From the NCBI GenBank assembly GCA_016218915.1, contig JACRCQ010000040.1, positions 1-48,969 on the forward strand: DNA of 48,969 bases, given 5' to 3'. Of the stretch, positions 32,753-41,428 are shown in pieces (position 1 is the stretch's first letter; the number at the start of each line of letters is the position of its first letter). The notes below the pieces were generated by a model. That model did not search any database, was not told the DNA's origin, and was given only the letters and a program-made list of their open reading frames with translations. The stretch is from Deltaproteobacteria bacterium. GTDB lineage: Bacteria; Myxococcota_A; Polyangia; Polyangiales; Polyangiaceae. The translations under genes and the position numbers were made by a program.

Positions 32753-33769
32753 TCAATCCACCGCCCGGCTGAGACTCGCCACTGCGTACAGGGGGTTGGT
32801 GTCAATCAGATGCGCGACATTCCATCCGCTCGCGCGGACCAGCGACTGAAAAGCCGCGGGGGTGCGAAGCTTCAGCGCTAGCTTGCCGGTCTCGATCACG
32901 GCGCGGGCAGTCGGGCAGTCCTTCATGAACTCCGCGACCACGCACGTGCCGTCCGGCGCTGCTGCCCGCAATGCTGCGAGATTCGATCGGATGTGCTCGT
33001 CCGAGCCGTACTCGAAGATTCCTCCCTCGGAGGAGCAGGCGACGACATCGTTTGCACCCATCGTCTGCAAGAGCTGCTTCAGGCGCCCGGGCTCGCTCCA
33101 ATCGTAGGGAACGTGCGCAAACCCCACATCGAGGCCGCAGAGCGGTGCGCCGCTCTCCAGGAGAGACTCCAGCGACCGGCAGCCGAACCTGGGTCCCCCC
33201 GGCTCAAGATCGAGAGCGTGGATCGACACGCGTCGCCCTTCCAGAAGCCCGGGATGGCTCTTGCGAAGGAGCAGCAAGGCGTTGAGGCTGTCCGACGCCG
33301 CACCTGCACCGATGTTGATCAGATGGAGCGGAGTCGGGCGCGACGCCAGCAGGGGGCCGAGCGACTGGGCAAGAAGCTCCGCCATGCTTCGGAGCCGCAA
33401 CCGTACGCACAACGGCGATAGAGACGCGTTGATGCGTCGGTCCATGCTTCCCGCATAGCCGCTCCCCAGATTCTCCGGCCCCAGCTTGAACAGGTAGGTC
33501 GTCAGGCCGCTGACGAACGAGCCCGACGCCTGCAGGGTGCCTCGCATGAGGATCGAGCGACGGGCGAGCCAGCGCAGGAGGAATCCCGGTAGGCGTCTGG
33601 TCTTTTCGAATCCGCGAAGGGTCTCGCGGGCGATGTGTTCCAGCTCCTCCGCGCTTGCCCGGAACTGGAACGCGGGGTGGGTGAGGTCCACCACGGGCAG
33701 CTCGATGCCGTCATCGGTTACCGCATAGCAGACGCCTGCCGTCTTGCGTTTTTCGGTGATCGCATTCAT
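32753..33769 (-). CDS. SAM-methyltransferase-like protein, partner of MocR-controlled operon
   Basis: The 338-residue protein has HLINIGAGAASDSLNALLLLR (motif-I-like, GxGxxSD) and SIHALDLEPGG (motif-II-like), then a late strand VVACSSEGGIFEYGSD and a variable C-terminal part. This reads as a class I SAM fold, but the acceptor is unknown and it could be a non-methyltransferase relative. It starts at ATG 33769 with GGAGG (33774-33778) 4 nt upstream; the longer start at 33793 has no such site. It diverges from the MocR gene across about 150 bp containing inverted repeats, so regulation by that protein is likely. Confidence 0.65.
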   Translation of the reverse strand: MNAITEKRKTAGVCYAVTDDGIELPVVDLTHPAFQFRASAEELEHIARETLRGFEKTRRLPGFLLRWLARRSILMRGTLQASGSFVSGLTTYLFKLGPENLGSGYAGSMDRRINASLSPLCVRLRLRSMAELLAQSLGPLLASRPTPLHLINIGAGAASDSLNALLLLRKSHPGLLEGRRVSIHALDLEPGGPRFGCRSLESLLESGAPLCGLDVGFAHVPYDWSEPGRLKQLLQTMGANDVVACSSEGGIFEYGSDEHIRSNLAALRAAAPDGTCVVAEFMKDCPTARAVIETGKLALKLRTPAAFQSLVRASGWNVAHLIDTNPLYAVASLSRAVD

Positions 33770-33809
33770 GCATCCTCCGTCCACGGGGAGCATGCTAGCG
33801 CGCCGCTGC

Positions 33810-33878
33810 GATCAGAACAGACACAGCCGGATGGATTTTGTACCATAACAGATGCTAGGTGCGATATCTGTGTTGATC
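33810..33878. promoter_or_regulatory. Candidate MocR operator: inverted GATCA-NN-ACAGA arms
   Basis: GATCAGAACAGA (33810-33821) and TCTGTGTTGATC (33867-33878) are inverted copies matching at 10 of 12 positions (GATCA-NN-ACAGA). A further AACAGAT (33847-33853) lies between. They sit in the divergent space between the methyltransferase operon and the MocR gene, where autoregulatory MocR/GntR sites are normally found. Confidence 0.5.
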
Positions 33879-33924
33879 GGCTGCGCTAGGATGCAATCGG
33901 GAGCAACGACAGGAGCTCATGGCC

Positions 33925-35391
33925 ATGGGTCATTCCGCAACGAAGTACGAGCAGGTCGAGTCGCGCATCGCCGGGCTCATCGACTGCGGCACGCTGCGGG
34001 GCGGGCAGCGCATCCCCTCGGTCCGGGCCATGGCCGTCCAGATGCGCGTCAGCGTCATGACCGTGCTCCAGGGATACCGCCGCCTCGAGGACCGGGGCTT
34101 GATCGAGAGCCGCCCAAAGTCAGGCTACTTCGTGCGCCCCGAGCTGATGCGCAGAGTCTCGCAACCTGCTCTGCCACCTCCGCCTCAGGTTGATCCCATC
34201 CGGCTTTCGTCGCCGTCGGTGCGTATCCCGGACCTGGCCGCAGCGCTCTTGCTGCAGAAGGAGCGTCCGAACCTTCTGCCTCTCGGCGCCGGTGTGCCGA
34301 GCGCGCAGCTGCTGCCTGGTGAAGCGCTGAGCGTGCGTCTGGCCCGCGCGGTTCGCTCCTGCCCCGACGAAGCGAGCCGCTATGCGCCCGGCATCGGGCT
34401 CCAGAGGCTGCGCGAGCAGCTGGCGCTGCGCATGCTCGACTCCGGATGCTCCCTGGGTCCTGACGAGCTGCTCGTCACGGTCGGTGCCACGGAAGCGCTG
34501 TCAGTCGCCCTTCAAGCCGTTGCCGAGCCTGGCGACGTGGTAGCTGTGGAATCGCCCGGCTACCTCGGATTCTATGCTGCCCTGGCGCGTCTTCATCTCA
34601 GGACCGTGGAAGTGCAATCGGATCCGACGACCGGCCTGTCGCTCCCGGTGCTCGAACGGCTCCTGTCGCGACACGATCGCGTCCGCGCCCTGGTGCTCTG
34701 CTCCACGAACTCCAATCCCACAGGCTCCACGATGCCGGAGCGTGACAAGCAGGCGCTGGTGGAGATTTGCCGACGGGCAGGGGTGATCATCGTGGAGGAC
34801 GACACGTTCGGCGATGTGACGTTCACAGATCGACGCGCCTGCTCTCTCAAGAGCCTGGATCCCGAGAACGTGGTGTACATCGGCAGCCTGAGCAAGGTCC
34901 TGTCCCCAGGATGCAGGATCGGATGGGTCGCTGGGGGCCGCCACCACGGCAAGCTGGTCGACTGTCACCTGGCGACCGTGCTCGCAGCACCGACGTCGAC
35001 ACAGATGGCGGTCGCGAGCTTTCTGGCAGATGGGGCCATGGTCCACCACCTGCGAAGGCTGGGACGTCACTGCAACGACAGCGCTGCGCTGATGCGCCGG
35101 GCCATCGCAGGGGCATTGCCCAAGGGGACGAAGGTGACCAACCCTGGCGGCGGGCTGTTCTTGTGGGTCGAGCTTCCTGAAGGGTGCGACAGCTGTAGCC
35201 TGATGCGGGCAGCTGTCACGCGCGGCTTTTCGGTGGCATCAGGAAGGCTCTTCTCGTCAGGGAAGCACTACGGTCGATTCCTGCGATTGAACACGGCCAT
35301 CGTGTGGAGCGAGACGGTCGAGAAGGCGTTTCGGGCCTTGGGATCGCTCGTGCGGGATCAGCTGAAGGGCAGCTCTGCGAGCGGGGGTTGA
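33925..35391 (+). CDS. MocR-type (GntR/aminotransferase fusion) transcriptional regulator
   Basis: The product (488 residues from ATG 33925; ATG 33919 also possible) has an N-terminal winged-helix GntR domain: YEQVESRIAGLIDCGTL, GQRIPSVRAMAVQMRVS, YRRLEDRGLIESRPKSGYFV. A type-I aminotransferase domain with a PLP pocket follows: VTVGATEALSVAL, CSTNSNPTGSTMPE, IIVEDDTFGDVTF and SLSKVLSPGCRIGW, where the Lys binds PLP. MocR proteins often control PLP, amino-acid or GABA-related genes using PLP and a ligand as signal. AGGAG lies 9 nt before 33925 and 3 nt before 33919. It is divergent from the methyltransferase operon, so it probably controls it. Confidence 0.9.
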   Translation: MGHSATKYEQVESRIAGLIDCGTLRGGQRIPSVRAMAVQMRVSVMTVLQGYRRLEDRGLIESRPKSGYFVRPELMRRVSQPALPPPPQVDPIRLSSPSVRIPDLAAALLLQKERPNLLPLGAGVPSAQLLPGEALSVRLARAVRSCPDEASRYAPGIGLQRLREQLALRMLDSGCSLGPDELLVTVGATEALSVALQAVAEPGDVVAVESPGYLGFYAALARLHLRTVEVQSDPTTGLSLPVLERLLSRHDRVRALVLCSTNSNPTGSTMPERDKQALVEICRRAGVIIVEDDTFGDVTFTDRRACSLKSLDPENVVYIGSLSKVLSPGCRIGWVAGGRHHGKLVDCHLATVLAAPTSTQMAVASFLADGAMVHHLRRLGRHCNDSAALMRRAIAGALPKGTKVTNPGGGLFLWVELPEGCDSCSLMRAAVTRGFSVASGRLFSSGKHYGRFLRLNTAIVWSETVEKAFRALGSLVRDQLKGSSASGG

Positions 35392-35475
35392 TCCAAGCTC
35401 GCGCGATGCAGATCGACCGCTCTCGGTTCGTCGCGATTGTCGGGCGGATGAGTCCATTCGGACGCAGCGAGCGCC

Positions 35476-35503
35476 TTGCCCAGCGCGACCCGGATGATAC
35501 ACT
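35476..35503 (+). promoter_or_regulatory. Candidate promoter TTGCCC-N16-TACACT with extended -10
   Basis: TTGCCC (35476-35481), 16-nt spacer, TACACT (35498-35503), with TGA before the -10 (TGATACACT). The -10 ends 6 nt before the ATG at 35510, so transcription should begin at or very near the start codon, making the mRNA leaderless. Confidence 0.6.
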
Positions 35504-35509
35504 CGCAAC

Positions 35510-35902
35510 ATGCGGATTCGAACGCAATGGGGGAATCGGCTCGCGATCGGTGCAGCGGTCTTGTCTGCGGCGATCTTCGGCTGCTCCGAGTCCAGGGTCG
35601 ACTGCGAGTGTGCGCCAGCAGGCCTGCAAATCTCGGCGCAGGCAGGCCAGGTGCAATCCATCCAGGCATCCGGCCCTGCATGTGCATCCCCGAGCATCGC
35701 ATGCGGGGGCGGCAAGAACAGCTTCTCGCCCGGCTGCGCATACTACTACGTCACTCCTTCTGCTCCGGGCGACTGCACGCTAGAAGTGAAGCTGGCATCA
35801 GGGGAGACGAAGACGAAGACGATCACGTTCCGGCGCACGGACGGCGAATGCTGCGCCGGGTACTATGTGAACGGCGATTGGAACTGGAACGTGATGGAGT
35901 AG
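35510..35902 (+). CDS. Small Cys-containing lipoprotein
   Basis: The 130-residue product has a lipoprotein signal (LSAAIFGC, Cys25) followed by paired cysteines (CECAPAG, ACASPSIACGGG, CAYYYVTPS, CTLEVKL, ECCAGYYV). A central strand (EVKLASGETKTKTITFRR) and an aromatic end (NGDWNWNVME) suggest a small disulfide-stabilised beta domain. I recognise no family. A well-matched promoter sits so close that the transcript would be leaderless, which supports this exact ATG. The following gene lies 165 nt away and is probably separate. Confidence 0.72.
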   Translation: MRIRTQWGNRLAIGAAVLSAAIFGCSESRVDCECAPAGLQISAQAGQVQSIQASGPACASPSIACGGGKNSFSPGCAYYYVTPSAPGDCTLEVKLASGETKTKTITFRRTDGECCAGYYVNGDWNWNVME

Positions 35903-36067
35903 CCGGGCCGCTGGGCTGCGCCGTGCATGGAGCCAGCGGATCACACTGGGATCTGGCAGCTCACTTCTGCCCGTGCCGGGCTTCCGCGTCCTGCAGCGAT
36001 CAGCGCGCTTCTGAGCGCTCCCCGCAGCACCTTGCTTGGAGGCCCGCTGCTTGCATGCCGATGCGCC

Positions 36068-37312
36068 ATGCATCGATTTGCCCGCGCCATGCCACTCGCC
36101 CTCGTTGCAGCTGTTGTCGGATGCTACTCGACCGCAGATCCCACGGCGTCGCAATCGCTGGGACGACGCCGATCTCCGATCATCGGCGGCGCAACGGTGG
36201 AGACGTGCGGCTGGCCGTCTGTGGTGTACCTGCCTGACAAGTACGACGAGGGGTTCTGCACAGGCACCCTGATTCATCCTGAGATCGTGCTGTTCGCTGC
36301 GCACTGCATGGATCCGAACGAAGGCGCCTTGCCCCCGGTCAAGGCGGTATTCGGCGAGAGCGCCGAGTCGCCCGCGTTCAGCGTTCCCATCACGTCATGC
36401 TTCGCAAATCCGAAGTACGAGACCATGCCGGTGGTGGGCGTGGGCCATGACATCGCGTTCTGCAAGCTGCAGAAGCCGGTGACCGACGTGCCCATCGTGC
36501 CCGTGCTCGCTGGCTGCGAGGTCGCTTCGCTGACTCCAGGCGCGAGCCTGACGACCGTGGGGTTCGGGGACGCGGACAACAATGGAAACGGCTATGGCAT
36601 CAAGCGCGAAGTCATCACGCCGCTCGGCAAGATCATGGGCAACGAGGCGCAATTCGAGGGAAACGGCAAGGGAACCTGCTATGGCGATTCCGGAGGGCCT
36701 TGGTTCCTCAAGCTGCCCAATGGCGAATGGCGGGTTTCCTGCGTGACGTCCTGGGGACCCGGGGATTGCGGACAGGAAGAGTACTGCGCGCTGGTGCACC
36801 CTGATCTGGCCTGGCTCGAGGCTACGTCAGGAGTCGACCTGACTCCGTGTTTCACCGGCGACACCTGGGCGCCTACCGCGGCATGCGGACACTTTCCTTC
36901 GAGTCCGGCACTCAGCGCCGGCGCCTGGCCTTCGAGTTGCGGCGATGGCGCGCTTACCGGGATGAGCTCGAGCTGCGGTCCTGCAGCGACCGATCCGGGA
37001 ACCGATGGGGGCACAGGAGCCGGCGGCTCGGACGGGGCCAGCGGTCACAGCGGAGAAGCGGGCGCCTCGGGGGGCGCAGGAGCTGGATCAGGCGGCAAGG
37101 CCGGAGGAGCAGCCGCGGGTGCAGCAGGTACCAAGGTCGGCCCAGCGGGCAGCGCAGGCAGCGGTCTGGACGGCGGCGCGATTGTGCCGCTCGACGAACC
37201 AGCCGGGGATCAGGGGGGATGTGGCTGCCGTACGGCCGAGTCCCGCCAGACTCACTTCACGACGGCCTTGTGGCTCCTGGCGATCGCCCTTCTCGCGCGT
37301 CGTCGCAGCTGA
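36068..37312 (+). CDS. Trypsin-like S1 serine protease with MYXO-CTERM tail
   Basis: The 414-residue product has a signal ending AVVGC (also a possible lipobox) and a trypsin-like domain beginning SPIIGG. The catalytic triad is His79 (FAAHC), Asp128 (GHDIAF) and Ser208 (YGDSGGPWF). The domain is followed at about 275-385 by a Gly/Ala/Ser-rich linker (GGTGAGGSDGASG), then GGCGC, a TM helix (TALWLLAIALL) and ARRRS. This Cys-TM-Arg end is a clear MYXO-CTERM signal, so the protein is expected to be processed and surface-anchored by a myxosortase. The final 61 nt overlap the convergent gene at 37252. The ATG at 36068 is chosen because the longer frame lacks a signal peptide at its start. Confidence 0.9.
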   Translation: MHRFARAMPLALVAAVVGCYSTADPTASQSLGRRRSPIIGGATVETCGWPSVVYLPDKYDEGFCTGTLIHPEIVLFAAHCMDPNEGALPPVKAVFGESAESPAFSVPITSCFANPKYETMPVVGVGHDIAFCKLQKPVTDVPIVPVLAGCEVASLTPGASLTTVGFGDADNNGNGYGIKREVITPLGKIMGNEAQFEGNGKGTCYGDSGGPWFLKLPNGEWRVSCVTSWGPGDCGQEEYCALVHPDLAWLEATSGVDLTPCFTGDTWAPTAACGHFPSSPALSAGAWPSSCGDGALTGMSSSCGPAATDPGTDGGTGAGGSDGASGHSGEAGASGGAGAGSGGKAGGAAAGAAGTKVGPAGSAGSGLDGGAIVPLDEPAGDQGGCGCRTAESRQTHFTTALWLLAIALLARRRS

Positions 37313-38865
37313 GCTGCGCCCCACGCTCCGATCAGCCAGACGATGGACATCGGTGCAGCTCGGCTCTGACCGGCCGCAGAGCAGCTGCATCCTCCGTCGT
37401 CCCCGGTCGCAGTGCCGCCGTGTGAGCCTCCGTAGCTTGGCGATGCTGCATCTCCCGCAGCGTCGACCTTTGGGCCGCCGGTGTCGGCGAACAAGCCATC
37501 AGGGGCGAATCCGCTGTCCGACGGGCCTCCGCACTTGGAAGGATCAATCTCGCATTCCGGACGGCACTTGCCGTCCTCGCACGCGAGCCCGTTCACGCAC
37601 GTCATGGTGGTGCACGCTTCCACGCAGGTTCCTCCTGCGCACACCTGCCCTGGGCCGCAGCCCGCGCCGCAGTTGTCAGGCTTGCACTGCCCTGCGGAGC
37701 AAACCTGCCCAGCAGTGCAGCACACGTTGGAGCAGGCGATCTCCAGGCAGACGCCGTCGTGGCAGGCAAATCCCGCATTGCAGATCATGGTCGCGCAGGG
37801 GTCCTTCACGCACCACTTGTTGACGCACGTCTCGCCGGGGTTCTTGCACGTGTACTTGAACTCGCCAGACTGGGTGCAGGGCTCGAGGCAATCGCCGTTG
37901 GCGCCGCACTGCGTGCCGTTCGGGCAATTGCACCCAGGCTCCAGGGCGAAGTCCACGCGCACCGCCTCGGTCTGCGCCTGTCCCAGCGCTACCGAAGCCT
38001 GCGAGGTCTGGTTCTTGTACCCGCCCGCCTGGGCTGAAAGCTGCCAGGCTCCGTCGGTCAGCGTGTCAAAGAAGTAGAAGCCCAACGGTCCGGTCGTGAA
38101 CGAGTCGTTCTTGGCCCCGGTCAGCCCCACGGTCGCCTCGAACAAGGGAGTCTTGGCAGCGTCGTTCTGCGTGACACGTCCCCAGATCACGCTCTTGGGA
38201 GCCAGCGGGATCTGGGCCCCGTTGTGCGTGAGGTACACGCCATGGACGTACCGCTGCACGGCACACTGATCCTGGTGGATCAAGACCACCTCGTTGATCC
38301 CTGGCCGGAGGACCAGATTGCTCGTTCCGGTCTCCACCATGTCAATGGTCTTGTCCGTCTCCCCCAGACTCGCATACCCGAGGATCTTCCCGTTCGCCAT
38401 CGCCTGCACACCGTCGTCGACCGTGCCGATGTGCACCTGGTAGTGGTCGCAGTACTTGTCCTTGGGGACGTACAGCAGGACAAAGGCCCAGCCGAAGTAC
38501 GCCTCCTGGAACTGGTTGAGATCGCTCGACTCGTCGCGCGTGAACTCCGACGACAGCGTGGCGTTCTGGCTGTGGCTGAGCACGTAGCTGACCATGTTGT
38601 TCCAGGCGGTGTCTGCGGGAAGCACGTTGGGGTCTTCCTGCATGCCGCAACCGCCCGAGGGCTCGTAGTAGTACGTGTCCGGATCGCCGAACGCCGTGAC
38701 CGGGTGCGCAGCATTCGTGGTCGTCGGTACCTTCTGGTAGTCGAAGTACGACCACCATCCGATCACCACCGGCTCGGTTGGCTCAGCGAGTGCCGTCGCC
38801 GAGGCTCCCATCACCGCGAGCGCAGCGCTCGCCCCCAGGACCCAGGTGCCTAGCCTTTTCGCCAT
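37252..38865 (-). CDS. Secreted Cys-rich protein with MYXO-CTERM tail
   Basis: The 537-residue product has a signal peptide (SAALAVMGASATALAEP). Its N-terminal half (about 30-300) is beta-rich: FGWAFVLLYVPKDKYCDHYQVH, SVIWGRVTQNDA and GPLGFYFFDTLTDGAWQLSAQ suggest a lectin- or PA14-like and CarboxypepD-reg-like layout. A Cys-rich region follows (CNCPNGTQCGANGDC, CCTAGQVCSAGQC, CGAGCGPGQVC). The C-terminus is Gly/Asp-rich, then CSCSAAGQS, a TM helix (MSIVWLIGAWGAAQL) and RRRARRA, a MYXO-CTERM signal. Its 3' end overlaps the convergent S1-protease gene by 61 nt. The start has no Shine-Dalgarno sequence but is 6 nt from an extended -10 element. Confidence 0.83.
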   Translation of the reverse strand: MAKRLGTWVLGASAALAVMGASATALAEPTEPVVIGWWSYFDYQKVPTTTNAAHPVTAFGDPDTYYYEPSGGCGMQEDPNVLPADTAWNNMVSYVLSHSQNATLSSEFTRDESSDLNQFQEAYFGWAFVLLYVPKDKYCDHYQVHIGTVDDGVQAMANGKILGYASLGETDKTIDMVETGTSNLVLRPGINEVVLIHQDQCAVQRYVHGVYLTHNGAQIPLAPKSVIWGRVTQNDAAKTPLFEATVGLTGAKNDSFTTGPLGFYFFDTLTDGAWQLSAQAGGYKNQTSQASVALGQAQTEAVRVDFALEPGCNCPNGTQCGANGDCLEPCTQSGEFKYTCKNPGETCVNKWCVKDPCATMICNAGFACHDGVCLEIACSNVCCTAGQVCSAGQCKPDNCGAGCGPGQVCAGGTCVEACTTMTCVNGLACEDGKCRPECEIDPSKCGGPSDSGFAPDGLFADTGGPKVDAAGDAASPSYGGSHGGTATGDDGGCSCSAAGQSRAAPMSIVWLIGAWGAAQLRRRARRAIARSHKAVVK

Positions 38866-38871
38866 CCAGCC

Positions 38872-38880
38872 ATGGTATCA
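38872..38880 (-). promoter_or_regulatory. Extended -10 TGATACCAT for the leftward gene
   Basis: On the minus strand TGATACCAT (38880-38872) matches TGnTAnnnT and ends 6 nt before the ATG at 38865. The 43-bp space to the divergent kelch gene also contains that gene's GAGG Shine-Dalgarno. No strong -35 hexamer is seen. Confidence 0.45.
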
Positions 38881-38908
38881 CCTTGGCGGCTCCAACGAGG
38901 ACAAGCTC

Positions 38909-40219
38909 ATGACGCTTCGATTCATCAGCATGACAACGGCCCTGCTCTGTGCCCTCGGCTGCTCCAGCAGCAGCGACTCGCCCCCTGCGCAGCAGCCTGT
39001 CGACGACGCCGCCGCGGATCAGCCATCTGCAGATGTGGCTGCGGAAGAGCCGGGCATCGATGCAGCGACGAGCTTTCCTACCGAGCCGCCTGGGCCTCCG
39101 ATCGCACTGGAGCCGTCGTCGTGGATGGAATGTGCTCCGATGATGACAGGACGGATCAATCACACGGCGACGCTGCTGGCGGACGGGCGCGTGGTGGTCA
39201 TGGGCGGCGAGACCTTTGCCCGCGACATGCTCGATTCCGTGGAGATCTACGACCCTGCCAAGGACGCATGGACCGACGCCCCGCCGCTCCCAGAGCCCCG
39301 CAGCAATCACCTGGCCGCGCTGCTCTCTGATGGACGGGTTCTCATCGCAGGCGGCGGACGAAGCGCTCCCATCGGTGTTCCTGCAGGCGCCGAGATGCTC
39401 ACCACCACCTGGTTGTTCGATCCTGCCAAGCTGACGTACGCAGCCGCCGCTCCCCTGAAGTCGCCACGGAGCCACTTCGCGTGGGCTAGGCTCGGGGGCG
39501 ACAGGATTCTCGTGGTCGGTGGTGGAGCGGGCACGCACGACCACAAGGGGGTATGCACGGGCGTGCCGGATTGCGGTGAGATCGGCGATTCTCTGGCGTC
39601 CGCCGAGGTCTACGATCCCGGAACCAACTCCTGGATCGCTGCCGCACCGATGAGCACGGCGCGCTTTGTCACGACCGCGACCGTGCTCGCAACCGGCACT
39701 GTGCTCGTGGTGGCTGGCGCCAATGATCAACAGAAGTCGTTCGCCTCTGCGGAGCTGTTCGATCCTGTGGCCAACGTCTGGACCCCTGCGGGCAGCCTCA
39801 CCCAGGGCGACCGGCTCTTCCACTCCGCGGGTCTGCTCAAGGACCAGCGTGTGCTGGTGGCTGCGGGCAAGAAGTCCAACGTCACGCCGCTCAAGAGCGC
39901 TGAGCTGTTCGACTCTGCGACCACGACGTGGAGCCAAGCGGCTGTCCTGTCCGAGATGCGCACTGCCGCTGTGATGATCCCGCTCGCCAACGGCAAAGCC
40001 GTGCTCGTGGGGGGCTTCGATCAAGCGACCCAGGAGACCCTGGCACTTGTGGAGCAATACGATCCTGTTGGCGACGCGTGGACCTTGCTGCAGCCCATGC
40101 ATCGGGGGAGGAGCGGGCACTCGGTGACGCCGCTCGCGGACGGGTCCTTGCTCGTCATCGGCGGGTTTTCAGGGATGTTCGGCACGGATAGTGCGGAGAG
40201 AAGCGTGCCTGTGCTCTGA
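38909..40219 (+). CDS. Kelch-repeat lipoprotein
   Basis: The 436-residue product has a lipoprotein signal (LLCALGC, Cys18) and an acidic spacer. It then has about six kelch units with paired Gly and spaced aromatic residues: GRVVVMGGE, DGRVLIAGGG, RILVVGGG, VLVVAGAN, VLVAAGKK, AVLVGGFD and LLVIGGF, separated by SVEIYDPAKDAW-type blocks. These form a beta-propeller, usually for protein or sugar binding. GAGG lies 8 nt before the ATG at 38909, and the longer frame from 38846 lacks a signal. It diverges from the Cys-rich gene across only 43 bp. Role inferred as surface binding; ligand unknown. Confidence 0.83.
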   Translation: MTLRFISMTTALLCALGCSSSSDSPPAQQPVDDAAADQPSADVAAEEPGIDAATSFPTEPPGPPIALEPSSWMECAPMMTGRINHTATLLADGRVVVMGGETFARDMLDSVEIYDPAKDAWTDAPPLPEPRSNHLAALLSDGRVLIAGGGRSAPIGVPAGAEMLTTTWLFDPAKLTYAAAAPLKSPRSHFAWARLGGDRILVVGGGAGTHDHKGVCTGVPDCGEIGDSLASAEVYDPGTNSWIAAAPMSTARFVTTATVLATGTVLVVAGANDQQKSFASAELFDPVANVWTPAGSLTQGDRLFHSAGLLKDQRVLVAAGKKSNVTPLKSAELFDSATTTWSQAAVLSEMRTAAVMIPLANGKAVLVGGFDQATQETLALVEQYDPVGDAWTLLQPMHRGRSGHSVTPLADGSLLVIGGFSGMFGTDSAERSVPVL

Positions 40220-40288
40220 AGCCTCCAGCAGGAGATCCCGGGCATCGTGCGCCTGGCGAAACAGCACCAGAATCGGGCTCGCGCGGCG

Positions 40289-40297
40289 TGGTACCAT
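40289..40297 (+). promoter_or_regulatory. Extended -10 TGGTACCAT before the Cys-rich/DUF5648 gene
   Basis: TGGTACCAT (40289-40297) fits TGnTAnnnT and ends 6 nt before the GTG at 40304. This is the main reason for choosing that start over the GTG at 40247. No strong -35 is evident. Confidence 0.45.
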
Positions 40298-40303
40298 GTC
40301 GAA

Positions 40304-41425
40304 GTGAGCTTCTCGGGTCCAGGCTTCGTGCGCGCGGCCTTCGTCGGCCTGTGCGGCGCGCTGGCAGCGTTGCCGGGCGCGAGCTGCGCGGCGGACGAAG
40401 GCGCGACCGCGACTCCGCCGATCCATCCCGCGGCGGATGGCTCCGTGGACGCTATTCATGACACCAAGGCGTCTGATAGTGCGGACAGCGAAGGGCCGAC
40501 CGGTTGCATCCCTGCCACGTGCGTCAAGCTAGGCGCCACGTGCGGAGGCGCTCCGGACGGATGCGGCGGGGCTGTCTCGTGCGGCGCTTGCCCGGCTGGC
40601 GAGACGTGCGGAGGGGCCGGGCCCAACCAGTGCGGCTCAGGACCCTGCACCGCCAAGACGTGCAATCAGCTTGGTGCCTCCTGTGGTGCGATCTCCGACG
40701 GCTGCTCTGCGGTGCTCCAATGCGGAACGTGCTCGACCGGCTCGTGCATCAACAACGCCTGCGGCTGCACGCCGACCAGCTGCAGCGCGCTGAGCCTCCA
40801 ATGCGGATCCGCGTCGGACGGCTGCGGCGGCACGCTGAGCTGCGGCCAATGCCCGGGCAACCAGGCGTGCTCCTCGGGCTCATGCGGCTGCAGCGGCGGA
40901 CAGCATCTTTGCGGAGACGACTGCGTCGCGGATGGCACCTGCTGCACCGATGGCGATTGCACCGGCCTGACCGTGTGCTCATCGCCCGGCACCGCGTGTG
41001 CGTGCAGAACCAGTCCTGCCCGCCTTGCCACGTACCGTTCGGTCCACGGACAGGATCATCTGCTGTCGACCAATCCGACCGAAGGGGAGCCATACGGATA
41101 CGTCTCAGAAGGGATCGTGTTCTACATCTACGCAACGCCGTGCCAATGGGGACTCGTCCCTTTGCACCGGGTGCGCAATACCACCACCAACGAGCACCTC
41201 TGCACCGCGAACGATTTGGAGCGCGACACGCTCGTTGCCGCCGGATGGGCCGAGGAGAACGACATCGGGTGCATTGCTTCTGCGCCGACTTGCGGCTCGG
41301 TCGAGATCTACCGGCTCCAGAAGTCCTGGCACATTCTCACCGTCGACAGCGCCGAGCGCGACGCGCTCATGGCAGCGGGGTGGACCTTGGAGTCCACCGC
41401 CGGATATGCCTGGAATTCTCCCTGA
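40304..41425 (+). CDS. Cys-rich repeat protein with C-terminal DUF5648-like domain
   Basis: About 373 residues from GTG 40304. The signal ends PGASC (lipoprotein-like). It has Cys-rich tandem repeats like those of the gene at 22017 (CVKLGATCGGAPDGCGG, CNQLGASCGAISDGCSA, CSALSLQCGSASDGCGG), then CACRTSPARL. The C-terminal 130 residues (YRSVHGQDHLLSTNP, VPLHRVRNTTTNEHLCTAND, AAGWAEENDIGCIA, YRLQKSWHILTVDSAERD, AAGWTLESTAGYAWN) carry the repeated YR-x-x-H-x-x-T and GW-x-x-E units of DUF5648. It is likely a secreted adhesive or surface-binding protein. It ends 3 nt from the stop of the convergent HAD gene. Confidence 0.8.
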   Translation: MSFSGPGFVRAAFVGLCGALAALPGASCAADEGATATPPIHPAADGSVDAIHDTKASDSADSEGPTGCIPATCVKLGATCGGAPDGCGGAVSCGACPAGETCGGAGPNQCGSGPCTAKTCNQLGASCGAISDGCSAVLQCGTCSTGSCINNACGCTPTSCSALSLQCGSASDGCGGTLSCGQCPGNQACSSGSCGCSGGQHLCGDDCVADGTCCTDGDCTGLTVCSSPGTACACRTSPARLATYRSVHGQDHLLSTNPTEGEPYGYVSEGIVFYIYATPCQWGLVPLHRVRNTTTNEHLCTANDLERDTLVAAGWAEENDIGCIASAPTCGSVEIYRLQKSWHILTVDSAERDALMAAGWTLESTAGYAWNSP

Positions 41426-41428
41426 GGT

